A DNA stretch of 64,000 nt. Source: Aeoliella mucimassa (GTDB lineage: Bacteria; Planctomycetota; Planctomycetia; Pirellulales; Lacipirellulaceae). Below, piece by piece: positions 30,757-39,846 of this stretch; position 1 is the first letter of the stretch; each line of letters begins with the position of its first letter. A program made the translations under genes and the position numbers. The notes under the pieces are model-generated. The model was given only the letters and a program-made list of their open reading frames with translations. It searched no databases and had not been told where the DNA came from. The stretch is from contig NZ_CP036278.1 in assembly GCF_007748035.1 (NCBI RefSeq), positions 4,960,001 through 5,024,000 of the forward strand, read 5' to 3'.

Positions 30757-31901
30757 TACGGTTGCAGTTCGGGTCGGGGGTCGCTGGCGATCGGGGCGCG
30801 AACCTGGGTGGCCGAAGCGTACGGCGCACCGAAACGGTTCTTCAGGAAGTCGGGCAAGCGAACATCCTCCTGGCGAACAAAACCCGATTTGGGCAGTTTA
30901 CCGTCGCGCCACAGGTCGACCACCGCACACAACGACGTCGCAGTGGTAATCTGAATGCTACTGGCTTCGATTCCATGGATATCGCCATGGTACACCTTAC
31001 GAGCATCTGACAACTGCTTGTATTCGCCGTTCTTCCAACCGGTAACCGTACTGAACACCAGCACAACGTCTTGATGCGTGCATGGCACCGAAGCTTCCAG
31101 CAACTCCTTAAGCAGACCACGTTGGTTGTGGAATCGCAACCCCGAGAGCAGGAAGCTCATCAGGTAACGATGCCCCACGTAGCGAACTGTCTTGTAGTCG
31201 AGTTCGTGCACTTCGCCGGCCAGGGTTTCGCATAAAGTGCCGAGACCACCAGAGGTGTTGAACGCCTCGTAGTCGACGCCGTCGAGGGCGAACTGTTCCA
31301 GGCCTTCAAGCGGTTGCAGCTGCACCTGAATGCCCTCACGAATGGCTTCGCAGGGATTGCAGTACTCGTTGATCAGGCCATCGGTCGACCAGGTCAAGTT
31401 GTACTTGAGCATGTTATCAGGGTACAAAGGCAGCGCGCCGACACGCATCTTCACGCGGTCGAGCTTGTCGAAGTGCTGACACAGATCGTAGGCGAGAATG
31501 CCGATGAATCCCGGGGCGAGACCACACTGCGGCATGAAGATCTGCCCGTCGGCTGCTTGCTCGGCCACCGAACGCACAGCAGCAGTGGTCGCTACGTCTT
31601 CGGTCAGGTCGAAGTAGCTCGCACCGACCTCGAGGGCCACGCGGGCGATGCCTTCGTTCACGTCGAACGAGCAGGCCGAAACCACCGCGTCTAACCCTTC
31701 GCTAAACGCTTTGACTTGCTCGCTATCGGAGACCTCGACCAGTTTCGTGGCAACCGGAGTTACCGCAGCAAGCGAATCGAGCGCTACTTGCGAAACGTCG
31801 CCGACCAGCACGTCGTAATCGTCCGAATGGTGCAATAACCTAGCGATCGCCCGACCAATTTTGCCAGCACCAAGGATGCCGATTTTCTTTCTCTCTGGCA
31901 A
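30756..31901 (-). CDS. Saccharopine dehydrogenase family enzyme, probably L-lysine 6-dehydrogenase
   Basis: 381 residues from a TTG at 31901, chosen because AAGAGG sits about seven bases upstream; an earlier TTG at 31919 has no such site. A Rossmann domain opens with KIGILGAGKIGRAIARLL. The C-terminal domain carries YPDNMLKYNLTWSTDGLINEYCNP, EAFNTSGGLGTL and LDYKTVRYVGH, which I recall as closely matching Geobacillus-type lysine 6-dehydrogenase, not a yeast saccharopine reductase. It would deaminate the epsilon amino group of lysine with NAD to give aminoadipate semialdehyde. Context supports this: ALDH7 downstream, HglS-like gene upstream. Confidence 0.8.
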   Translation of the reverse strand: MPERKKIGILGAGKIGRAIARLLHHSDDYDVLVGDVSQVALDSLAAVTPVATKLVEVSDSEQVKAFSEGLDAVVSACSFDVNEGIARVALEVGASYFDLTEDVATTAAVRSVAEQAADGQIFMPQCGLAPGFIGILAYDLCQHFDKLDRVKMRVGALPLYPDNMLKYNLTWSTDGLINEYCNPCEAIREGIQVQLQPLEGLEQFALDGVDYEAFNTSGGLGTLCETLAGEVHELDYKTVRYVGHRYLMSFLLSGLRFHNQRGLLKELLEASVPCTHQDVVLVFSTVTGWKNGEYKQLSDARKVYHGDIHGIEASSIQITTATSLCAVVDLWRDGKLPKSGFVRQEDVRLPDFLKNRFGAPYASATQVRAPIASDPRPELQP

Positions 31902-31972
31902 CGCAGAACCTCTTCTCAAAACAACGGATTAAAACGGTAGCTCTCGGTGAGCCGGGTGAGGGTAACATCCGC

Positions 31973-32773
31973 CTACTTATTGTCGGTCGACTCGAAAATC
32001 TTGTCGGCACTCGTCGCAACAAAACCGGGAAACAGCTTACCGGTGCTGTCGGGATATCGCTTGGCAAACTCGTAGTAACAAGTTGGTACTTCGTGCTGCT
32101 CGCCGCCGGCGAAGTCGACCTGCATGCGGTCGGCCATCGTCGATCCTTGCTCCAGGAGCTGCGCTGGCGAGCCTTTCACGCGGCCGCCCGAGTCGTTTAC
32201 CGCGTAGCCAAGACCTTCCACCACCTGCAGCACTTCTTCGATTTCGGTAGTTTGCGTCAGCTGGTTAACGTTGATCGTAAAGTGATTCGGCCGCAAACCC
32301 AACGTGGCCACCCAGGCTGCGTACTCACTCTCGCTCGCGAGCAATTGGTATTCGTCCCAAGTTACCGGGTCCCACAAACGCCCGCTCCACAACACCTCGG
32401 GCGATTCCACCTTGGTTGCGTCGACTTGCGAAGCGCATCGCCGGAGGATTTCGCCAGCTTCGGCGCTCAGCTCTTCGACTTTCAGCTCGGAGAGAAAGAT
32501 ACGAGGAGCATCGGGTGCATCGCTCACGTAGCCATAAGCACGCAATTTCTTCGAGGGAAACTCATAAGGCTCCAACTGACGATACCCGAGCGCAAGCACG
32601 TGAGGCTCCAAGCGTTCGATGCCAATCGGCTCGAGCCCTAGCGTACGGAAAGCAACATGATCGTTCGAAACCGTCTCGCCCTGTGACTCAAAAGCCTGGC
32701 GTATTTGCTGAGCTTGAGGCGCCATGGCGACGTAGTCGGTCCACAGTGAAGAGAAGAATTCCTCGGGGGTCAT
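31973..32773 (-). CDS. DUF1338 non-heme iron enzyme, HglS-like 2-oxoadipate dioxygenase/decarboxylase
   Basis: 266 residues, shorter than the roughly 460-residue Pseudomonas putida HglS but with the same DUF1338 core. Candidate iron ligands are H39 (SNDHVAFRT), H164 (RPNHFTINVN) and E235 (YYEFAKRYP). HglS converts 2-oxoadipate to D-2-hydroxyglutarate with O2, the last step of lysine catabolism by this route. The gene is 54 bases upstream of the TTG at 31919 and 71 bases upstream of the preferred start of the lysine dehydrogenase-like gene, same strand. A transaminase for 2-aminoadipate is not in the cluster. Ligands were assigned by eye. Confidence 0.85.
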   Translation of the reverse strand: MTPEEFFSSLWTDYVAMAPQAQQIRQAFESQGETVSNDHVAFRTLGLEPIGIERLEPHVLALGYRQLEPYEFPSKKLRAYGYVSDAPDAPRIFLSELKVEELSAEAGEILRRCASQVDATKVESPEVLWSGRLWDPVTWDEYQLLASESEYAAWVATLGLRPNHFTINVNQLTQTTEIEEVLQVVEGLGYAVNDSGGRVKGSPAQLLEQGSTMADRMQVDFAGGEQHEVPTCYYEFAKRYPDSTGKLFPGFVATSADKIFESTDNK

Positions 32774-32865
32774 CGCTTGCTCCTAGTGCAAGGTGCACGC
32801 CCATGCTTCCACCTGACCAGCGGTTTACCCGACCAGCAGACTGAAACACGAGAACGGTTAAGTTG

Positions 32866-32887
32866 CAGCCACCCATAGCGGTGGCTG
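32866..32887 (-). terminator. Hairpin between lutC and the lysine-catabolic genes
   Basis: CAGCCACC-CATAGC-GGTGGCTG, an 8-bp perfect stem, lies 75 bases past the lutC stop in a 188-base gap. There is no T run. It may separate the lut transcript from the HglS-LysDH-ALDH transcript. Confidence 0.4.
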
Positions 32888-32961
32888 ACGAATGAATCGT
32901 CACATAGTCGAGTTTAAGCTGCCGTGTCCCAGCTCTGCAATCACCGTTAGCGCAGGAGTTT

Positions 32962-33567
32962 CTACACTATGAGCAAGACATCGAGCGATCTTGGCCCCTG
33001 GGCACCGATGACGAGCGATTGTTCGATGTCGGCCGTTTTCGAAGGGCCCGCAATAAAGCAGCCAAACGGCGGCGTATCGTCGGTGGCAAAACCGGCCAAC
33101 CGCTCGTACGCTTGCGGCATATTGTGAACCACCTGGCTTGCGGGCAGTACTAGCACCAGGTGCTCGCAGAGATAATAAACCGCTCGGTGTTTGGCGTTGA
33201 TGTCGGTAACCCACAGAGCGCCGTTTTCGGCGACACCGAACTCCGCTGGGAGAATCGCCCAATCCAGTCCGGAGAGTTCTTGAGGGGTCTCAAGCTGGTC
33301 GAGTTCGAGCGTCGAGCGGCCGACTCCTTCGACGAGCGAAATGGTCTGGGAATCCGCGTTCCCCGAAATGCGCTGCTCGAACCACTCGTTGGCTGAAGCC
33401 AAATCGTTCACTCGCAGGCTATTGCCACCGGTCGAGGTAAGCACTTCGCAGAATCGTTCAAGCGGATCGCCGAACGTCTGCCAGTCTTGATCGAGTGAGG
33501 GTAGTTCGAATTCCGCAGCGCGGTTCGCTTTAACTTGCTGGAGAATATGCTTGCGAGAAGAACTCAT
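32962..33567 (-). CDS. lutC: Lactate utilisation protein C (LUD domain)
   Basis: 201 residues of the LUD (DUF162) fold, with the closing part EFGVAENGALWVTD and LVLVLPASQVVHNMPQAYERL typical of LutC. With LutA and LutB it forms the LutABC L-lactate oxidase complex (LldEFG in other names). It starts 42 bases after lutB and ends the lutA-lutB-lutC run. Confidence 0.93.
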   Translation of the reverse strand: MSSSRKHILQQVKANRAAEFELPSLDQDWQTFGDPLERFCEVLTSTGGNSLRVNDLASANEWFEQRISGNADSQTISLVEGVGRSTLELDQLETPQELSGLDWAILPAEFGVAENGALWVTDINAKHRAVYYLCEHLVLVLPASQVVHNMPQAYERLAGFATDDTPPFGCFIAGPSKTADIEQSLVIGAQGPRSLDVLLIV

Positions 33568-33609
33568 AGTAAATGAATGCAGATTAAGTGATTGCGAACC
33601 AACGGCCGG

Positions 33610-34983
33610 TTACTTTGATCGCTTTGCCTGGCGATCCGCGTAGGCTCGGCGGAAGGATTGTTCGGGCACGACCGGCAGCTCCCGCTGACGGCCCCATGGA
33701 TTTAGCCGATTGTAAACGAGTGCTCGCGGCAAACAGCGGAGTACCATGCGAGCCATCCGCCCCCCTGCCCGGTACAGCCATGGCCGGCGAAACACCGCGG
33801 TGGCAAACCACAACGGCGCCCGCTTGCTCAATGGCAGCAGCCCGCGTTCGGCGATCACTCCACGCAAGGCGTAGAGCTGATGGTGCAACGGAATCTTCAC
33901 CGGGCAGACTTCCGAGCAGGACCCGCACAAGCTACACGCAAACGGCAAACTCTCGAACTTCGCCGGGTCGCGGACCGGATTGATCACCGAACCAATCGGC
34001 CCAGGCACGGTCGCGTGGTAGCTGTGCCCACCGCTCCGGCGATACACCGGGCACGTATTCAAGCAAGCTCCACAGCGAATGCAATTGAGTGAGCGATTGA
34101 AGTCTTCGTCGGCCAGGATGCCGCTACGTCCGTTGTCGACCAGAATGATGTGCATCTCCTGACCTTCACGCGGGCGGTGAAAGTGCGAGGAGTAAGCAGT
34201 GATCGGCTGACCGGTGGCCGAACGGGCCAATAGCCGCAGGAACACGCCGAGGTGCTCCAGGCGCGGAATCAGCTTCTCGATACCCATCGAAGCAATATGA
34301 ATGGGAGGGAGCGCGGTACCCAGGTCGGCATTGCCTTCGTTGGTGCAAACCACAATGCCACCGGTTTCGGCAATGGCAAAATTCACCCCCGTGAGTCCAG
34401 CGCCAGCGTTTAGCAGCTTGTCGCGCAGATGATTGCGGGCCGCTTCGGTCAGGTAGTTGGGATCGGCCGCTCCAGCTTCGGTTCCGAGTTGCTCGTGGAA
34501 CAGCTCGCCGACCTCTTCCTTCTTGATATGAATCGCCGGCAGCACGATATGGCTCGGGTGCTCTTTTCGCATCTGCACGATGCGTTCGCCAAGGTCGGTA
34601 TCGACGACTTCGATGCCGGCAGCTTCGAGGTAAGGATTCAAGCCGCACTCTTCGGTGAGCATCGACTTGCTCTTGACGATGTTCGTGACGCCTTTCTCCT
34701 TGAGCAGCTTCAGCACAATCTCGTTGTGCTCCGCCGCATCGCGGGCCCAATGCACCTTGATGCCATGCCGAATCGCGTTTTGCTCGAACTGCTCCAGGTA
34801 TTCATCCAACCGCGAGAGAGTATGACGCTTGATGGCCGAGGCCGTGCTACGCAGGAGTTCCCACTCAGGCACGCTGGCAGCGGCGAGATCGCGTTTATGG
34901 CGGACAAACCAAATGGTTTCGTCGTGCCACTTGGTTCGCTGGGAATCGGCGATGAACTCTCGTGCGGCAGTGGCGTGAGACAT
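33610..34983 (-). CDS. lutB: Lactate utilisation iron-sulfur protein B
   Basis: 457 residues. The N-terminal LUD domain (about 60-300) is followed by two 4Fe-4S clusters, CIRCGACLNTCPVYRRSGGH and CSLCGSCSEVCPVKIPLH, near residues 305-370, and a C-terminal DUF3390-type helical tail. This is the standard LutB/LldF layout. It passes electrons from lactate oxidation through its clusters. It is 51 bases downstream of lutA. Confidence 0.95.
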   Translation of the reverse strand: MSHATAAREFIADSQRTKWHDETIWFVRHKRDLAAASVPEWELLRSTASAIKRHTLSRLDEYLEQFEQNAIRHGIKVHWARDAAEHNEIVLKLLKEKGVTNIVKSKSMLTEECGLNPYLEAAGIEVVDTDLGERIVQMRKEHPSHIVLPAIHIKKEEVGELFHEQLGTEAGAADPNYLTEAARNHLRDKLLNAGAGLTGVNFAIAETGGIVVCTNEGNADLGTALPPIHIASMGIEKLIPRLEHLGVFLRLLARSATGQPITAYSSHFHRPREGQEMHIILVDNGRSGILADEDFNRSLNCIRCGACLNTCPVYRRSGGHSYHATVPGPIGSVINPVRDPAKFESLPFACSLCGSCSEVCPVKIPLHHQLYALRGVIAERGLLPLSKRAPLWFATAVFRRPWLYRAGGRMARMVLRCLPRALVYNRLNPWGRQRELPVVPEQSFRRAYADRQAKRSK

Positions 34984-35034
34984 ATACTCGGCACGGGGCT
35001 GAAGGCAACGGAAAGGATAAGCGGAAACGGAATA

Positions 35035-35802
35035 CTACGAACGGGCGGGCGATGGCTGTGGCACTTCGTAGCCGGCTAGGATTTCGGCCACATGCATCAC
35101 GGCCAGCGGTTTGTTCTGCCGACGGGCGAGTCCCCCCAAGTGCATCAAGCACGACATATCGGCCGAGGCCAACACCTGGGTACCAGCCGATTCGTGATCG
35201 GCCAGTCGATCGTTGCCCATCTGGCAACTCACCGCTTCTTCCGAAACAGCAAACGTGCCGCCGAAGCCACAACAATCGTCGGAACGCGACAGCTCCACCA
35301 GCTCCAGACCTCGCAGGCCGGCGAGTAGCGAGGCGACTTTATTAAACGGCTGGGCCATGTGTTCGCTGGGATTCCCCAGACGCAGCTCCCGCAGTCCATG
35401 GCAAGCATTGTGCAAGCCAACGCGAAAGGGAAACTCCCCTTCAACCTGTTCCACGCCGACCACATCGGTTAGGAACTCGCACAGCTCGAAGGTCTTCTTC
35501 GCCATGGCTTCCACGCGCGCATCGGTGCCAAACAGCCCCGCGTAATGATGGCGAACCATCGCGACGCAAGAACCACTGGGTGCGACCACGTATTCGTAGT
35601 CCTTAAACGTTTGCAGGAAGTGCTCGGCAACGACTCTCGCATCGTCCTGACAGCCGGTGTTGGCCATCGGCTGACCACAACAAGTCTGTTGTTCTGGATA
35701 GTCGACCGTAGCCCCAAACCGCTCAAGTAGATCTACGGTGGCCAATCCCACGCGGGGATAGAACTGGTCGATATAGCAGGGAATGAAGAGTCCGACGTTC
35801 AC
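35035..35802 (-). CDS. lutA: Lactate utilisation protein A (CCG-motif Fe-S protein)
   Basis: 255 residues, starting at a GTG. Two CCG domains are seen: PEQQTCCGQPMANTG near 38-52 and SDDCCGFGGTFAVSE near 190-204, each expected to bind part of a Fe-S cofactor. This is the LutA/LldE form of the glycolate/lactate oxidase Fe-S subunits. It is the first gene of the lutABC run and follows the HTTM gene by 27 bases on the same strand. Confidence 0.95.
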   Translation of the reverse strand: MNVGLFIPCYIDQFYPRVGLATVDLLERFGATVDYPEQQTCCGQPMANTGCQDDARVVAEHFLQTFKDYEYVVAPSGSCVAMVRHHYAGLFGTDARVEAMAKKTFELCEFLTDVVGVEQVEGEFPFRVGLHNACHGLRELRLGNPSEHMAQPFNKVASLLAGLRGLELVELSRSDDCCGFGGTFAVSEEAVSCQMGNDRLADHESAGTQVLASADMSCLMHLGGLARRQNKPLAVMHVAEILAGYEVPQPSPARS

Positions 35803-35829
35803 GCGAGTTCCGCTGGGATTCGAGAGAAG

Positions 35830-37878
35830 CTAGGGAGCCACTTCGTCCCACTCGAAATCGAGCAGGTGTTCGCGCTCCGTGGGTTCGGCAGGCCTGGCTG
35901 GGCCCGTTAATTCGTAGGTAGCAATATACACCGACAGCTGCTGGGGATGCGAGTCACCCAAATAACCCGCCTTATCCCACACGGGAACAAACGACTCGGC
36001 CAGCTTGCGAAGCTCCTCCCGATCTACAGGTTGTCCGATAAATCGCTTGAGCGGAGGAACATATCGCGACTCGGTAAAATGGTCGCGAAGCGCGTCGTCG
36101 TCGAGCACCATGGTCGATCCGTCGGCGAGCACCGCTTCGAACTCTGGCCAACGGATTGTAGAGCTGGAAATCGTATCGAACAGTGGGTAACAGGCAACTG
36201 GCCAGGCCATGCGTTTGCGGCCGATTCCGAGTACCACCTGGGCAGAGAGAATCGCCACCGCGACCATGATCAACGGCACCGGCCACCAACGGAGCAACTG
36301 CGGTTGCTCGGCAGTCTGGCGAATCGGCACGCTGCAAGCACGCGTATCGGCCACCCGTCGGTAGATGCTCTTGCCCAACGCAGCAACCGGCGGCAAGTAC
36401 ACAATCGGCAACGTGAGCCAGAGCACCGGCATCCGCCAGGCGATTCGCTGGTAGGCGTCGAAACCGCGCGTGATGTGGTACTCGCGGGTCGCTCCGAACT
36501 CGGCCGCGTGCATGTCGCGCATCAAGGCGTCGTCTTCCAGATGCCCCAGGCCAAGCTGGTCGATTTGCTCGCGATCAAAAGCACTTACCGGGCGGAGCAG
36601 TTTGAGCCAGTCGAGCGCTAGGAGTATCGACATCGTCCGGCGACACATCCGGCAGTTGCCATCGTACATCACGTGCATCGGACCAGCGAACAGCTTTCGG
36701 CCGAGATAAGCCAGCAGCCATTGCCAGTCGACGAACATCACGTACATGGCCTGCATGGTGTAGAAGCTGATGTTCATCAGCAATTTGGTCATGTTGTGGA
36801 ACAACAGTCCCATGCACGCCCACAAGGTGCGAGTCGGCTTCCAAAGCAGTGCGAGCGGCCACCCCAATTCCATGACTACCGCGGTAAGGGCTCCCAGGGC
36901 GGCGAAGCCGGGTATCTTGTACAACGGCAGCACTGGCTGGAAGGTCTCGATCTCGAACCACTTCTGCAGCATCTGGTTATTCAGATTGTCGCTGAAGATC
37001 CAGGTGGTGCCGTTGCTGGCGATCTTCCAGAAGCCTGGAAAGAAGTAACTGAACGCCAGGACCATCATCGCAAACCGGATCGGCAAGCCATAACGCACAG
37101 CACGATGAATGCGGGCGACCTGACCTTGGTCGGCGCGACGGAACGCATAGTACAGTGAGTCGATCGAAAAGCCATCGCCGGCTCGCGAGAGGGCTACCAA
37201 CAGGCCAATTAGCACTACGTGGTGCATCGTGTGATTCACTTTGCCGGAGCACTGGGGAATGCCCAGCAGATAGAACGATAGCAACACACTTATAAGCGCG
37301 GTGGTACGAGTGAAGCAGCCGAGCATCGCCAATACGGTCGCTACGATGGCAATCGGCAGAAGCGTGCCGACGATGTCGACACTAATCGGCAACCGCGACA
37401 GGATCGGCCCCGCGACCGAGGGCCAGACGAAGTTCTCTCGCGGCCAGGCAGCAAACTCGAGGATTGGCTCGGTGCACAACAATACTAGCAGCATGCCGAA
37501 GACCACCGCGCGGAGCACTCCCAGGTTCAAGGGAGCTTCGGCAGCAAACAGGAATCTCCAGAACCGCCTTCGCAGCGAGTCGATACCGACAAACGCCCCG
37601 GCCGACACCGCCAGCAGCGTCGCCAGCGCGGCCGACTTCCAGGCGTAGGCCTGTGCCCAGGCGACGTACCACTCGCGGGTGCGGTCTTCGCCGAGGGCCT
37701 CACCGTACTTGCGATGCGACTCGATGCGCTGGTTCATCGAGGCAAATGAGTTGCCATCGAACCCATCGAGGATTAACCGTGGAATGGCCACAAAACTCAC
37801 GGCCAAAGCCGCGAGCCACCCTACTAGCAAGGCCAGAAGGATTCGCTTTTTCCAAACACTACGAGACGAATCGGGCAT
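35830..37878 (-). CDS. HTTM-domain membrane protein fused to a DCC thiol-disulfide domain
   Basis: 682 residues from the ATG at 37878 (a TTG two codons earlier is open). The N-terminal two thirds has many hydrophobic helices and the HTTM pattern found in vitamin K-dependent gamma-carboxylase relatives (GIPQCSGKVNHTMHHVVLIGLLVALS, FPGFWKIASNG). After about residue 405 comes a DCC (DUF393) domain with the redox pair in MYDGNCRMCRRTM. One or two further helices and a soluble tail follow. HTTM and DCC proteins often occur as neighbours; here they form one chain. Function unknown. Confidence 0.85.
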   Translation of the reverse strand: MPDSSRSVWKKRILLALLVGWLAALAVSFVAIPRLILDGFDGNSFASMNQRIESHRKYGEALGEDRTREWYVAWAQAYAWKSAALATLLAVSAGAFVGIDSLRRRFWRFLFAAEAPLNLGVLRAVVFGMLLVLLCTEPILEFAAWPRENFVWPSVAGPILSRLPISVDIVGTLLPIAIVATVLAMLGCFTRTTALISVLLSFYLLGIPQCSGKVNHTMHHVVLIGLLVALSRAGDGFSIDSLYYAFRRADQGQVARIHRAVRYGLPIRFAMMVLAFSYFFPGFWKIASNGTTWIFSDNLNNQMLQKWFEIETFQPVLPLYKIPGFAALGALTAVVMELGWPLALLWKPTRTLWACMGLLFHNMTKLLMNISFYTMQAMYVMFVDWQWLLAYLGRKLFAGPMHVMYDGNCRMCRRTMSILLALDWLKLLRPVSAFDREQIDQLGLGHLEDDALMRDMHAAEFGATREYHITRGFDAYQRIAWRMPVLWLTLPIVYLPPVAALGKSIYRRVADTRACSVPIRQTAEQPQLLRWWPVPLIMVAVAILSAQVVLGIGRKRMAWPVACYPLFDTISSSTIRWPEFEAVLADGSTMVLDDDALRDHFTESRYVPPLKRFIGQPVDREELRKLAESFVPVWDKAGYLGDSHPQQLSVYIATYELTGPARPAEPTEREHLLDFEWDEVAP

Positions 37879-37966
37879 CGACAAACTGGCGGCGAACGGG
37901 TGGGCAGGCGGGACACTAGCATTCTAGTCTCCCCAGAGCACTCGTCCAGAAAATCCGCCAACAACC

Positions 37967-38179
37967 CTAATAATGCGGCGGTTTTTCGTGCGGCAAGTCC
38001 TCGCCGACCCGTTCCATGTACTCGGCCAGCAGCTTTACTTTCGCTTCCAGCCGGTCGGTTTTCTGCTGCAGTGTGTTGATGTCGCTTTGTTGCGAAGTCA
38101 CCACACTGTTCAGTGTATCGATCAGGTGCTGCTGGTGGGCCAGCAGTTCTTCGAGTTGGGTCTGACGATCCTCGGCCAT
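37967..38179 (-). CDS. slyX: SlyX family coiled-coil protein
   Basis: 70 residues, almost wholly a heptad-patterned coiled coil (LEELLAHQQHLIDTLNSVVTSQQSDINTLQQ) ending in the SlyX-type PPHY. SlyX is a small protein of unknown function. It starts six bases after the gltD stop, so the two are probably co-transcribed. Confidence 0.85.
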   Translation of the reverse strand: MAEDRQTQLEELLAHQQHLIDTLNSVVTSQQSDINTLQQKTDRLEAKVKLLAEYMERVGEDLPHEKPPHY

Positions 38180-38185
38180 CGCGAC

Positions 38186-39757
38186 TTACACCACCTGTTG
38201 AGGCAAATTGATGCCGGGAGCCGACATGCTGGTCGAGCCCATCAGGAACTCATCAATCGCCCGAGCGGCGCCGCGGCCTTCGTTAATCGCCCACACGACG
38301 AGCGACTGTCCACGTCGGCAGTCGCCAGCGGCAAACACCCCTTCGACGCTCGTCGCAAACTTGCCATGTTCGGCCTTGATGGTCTCCCAGCCGCGACGCG
38401 GCTGTTGCTTCTCCAGACCAAGCAAGTCGCCGACTTCGGGCTCGGGACCGACGAAGCCAGTCGCCAGCAGAACCAGGTCGGCAGGCCAAACCTTTTCGCT
38501 ATCGACCACCTCAGAGAAGGGGGCCATCTCCGTTGGCTTCGACCAGTCGACCTCCACGGTCTTCACGCCGGTGATGTGGCCGTTTTCGCCGACGAATTCT
38601 TTGGTCAGCACTTGGTAGACCCGCGGATCGGTTCCCGTGCGAGCTTCCACTTCAGCATGCGAGTAATCCACGCGGAACACTCGCGGCCACTCCGGCCAGG
38701 GATTCTGTGGCGAACGCTCGGCGGGCGGCTTGCCGAGCAGTTCGAAGTTGACGATGCTCGTCGCGCCATGGCGGAGCGAAGTACCAATGCAGTCGGCACC
38801 GGTGTCGCCGCCGCCGATCACGACGACGTTCTTGCCCTTGGCCGACAGGAACTCACCATCTTTTAGCTCCGAGTCGAGCAGGCTCTTCGTGTTGCGAGTC
38901 AGGAAGTCCATCGCGTAATGGATCCCTTCCAGATCCCGACCAGGACACTTGCCGGTGGGATCAAACGGCTTCGTGGCTCCGGTAGCCATCAACAGCGCGT
39001 CGTATTCCTTCATGAGGTCATTAGGGTCGATCACGGTGATATCGAGCCCACGCTCTTTCATGATGCCGGTCATGTGGCCCGACTCGAAATCGGTACGACT
39101 CCCAACATGCGTGCAAGTGCGGAACTCAACCCCTTCGGCCCGCAACTGGTCGAGGCGGCGTTCCACCACGTCTTTGCCGAGCTTCATGAAAGGAATACCG
39201 TACATGAGCAAACCGCCAATGCGATCGGCCCGCTCGAACACAGTGACCGCATGCCCACGGCGGCGCAGCTGCTGAGCCGCCGACAGCCCAGCAGGGCCAG
39301 AGCCGACAATCGCGATGCGTTTGCCAGTTTCCTGTTCCGGCGGCTGAGGCTTGATCCACCCTTCTTCCCAACCGCGGTCGATGATCGCGTTCTCGATGTT
39401 CTTGATCGTTACCGGCGGTTCGTTGATACCGAGCACGCACGATCCCTCGCACGGCGCGGGACAAGCCCGGCCTGTGAACTCGGGAAAGTTATTCGTCTTG
39501 TGCAACCGGTGCAACGCATCGCGCCAGCGACCGTGGTACACCAGGTCGTTCCACTCGGGAATCAGATTGTCGATGGGACAACCCGTATTTGACTGGCAGA
39601 AGGGAACACCACAGTCCATGCAACGCGCACCCTGGGTACGCAGCTGCTGCTCAGGCGCAGGCGTGAAAATTTCGAGGTAATCGTTGGAACGCTCCAACGG
39701 ATCGCGATAGGGAACCGCCTCGCGCTTAAACTCTTGAAATCCAGTAGGTTTGCCCAT
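38186..39757 (-). CDS. gltD: Glutamate synthase small subunit
   Basis: 523 residues. N-terminal cysteine clusters ([19 protein letters not shown] and CPAPCEGSC) bind two 4Fe-4S centres. An FAD-binding [18 protein letters not shown] near 152-169 and an NADPH-binding [17 protein letters not shown] follow, then the C-terminal FAD motif [24 protein letters not shown]. It supplies electrons from NADPH to the large subunit. It follows gltB by 89 bases on the same strand. Confidence 0.96.
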   Translation of the reverse strand: MGKPTGFQEFKREAVPYRDPLERSNDYLEIFTPAPEQQLRTQGARCMDCGVPFCQSNTGCPIDNLIPEWNDLVYHGRWRDALHRLHKTNNFPEFTGRACPAPCEGSCVLGINEPPVTIKNIENAIIDRGWEEGWIKPQPPEQETGKRIAIVGSGPAGLSAAQQLRRRGHAVTVFERADRIGGLLMYGIPFMKLGKDVVERRLDQLRAEGVEFRTCTHVGSRTDFESGHMTGIMKERGLDITVIDPNDLMKEYDALLMATGATKPFDPTGKCPGRDLEGIHYAMDFLTRNTKSLLDSELKDGEFLSAKGKNVVVIGGGDTGADCIGTSLRHGATSIVNFELLGKPPAERSPQNPWPEWPRVFRVDYSHAEVEARTGTDPRVYQVLTKEFVGENGHITGVKTVEVDWSKPTEMAPFSEVVDSEKVWPADLVLLATGFVGPEPEVGDLLGLEKQQPRRGWETIKAEHGKFATSVEGVFAAGDCRRGQSLVVWAINEGRGAARAIDEFLMGSTSMSAPGINLPQQVV

Positions 39758-39846
39758 TGTCGGAGGAGCCAGGGGTCAGGGGTTGTGTAGTGAATATTCG
39801 ATGTGGATAGGGCTGCGTGCCCGCCGCAGGTCGGCGGGGCTTCGCA

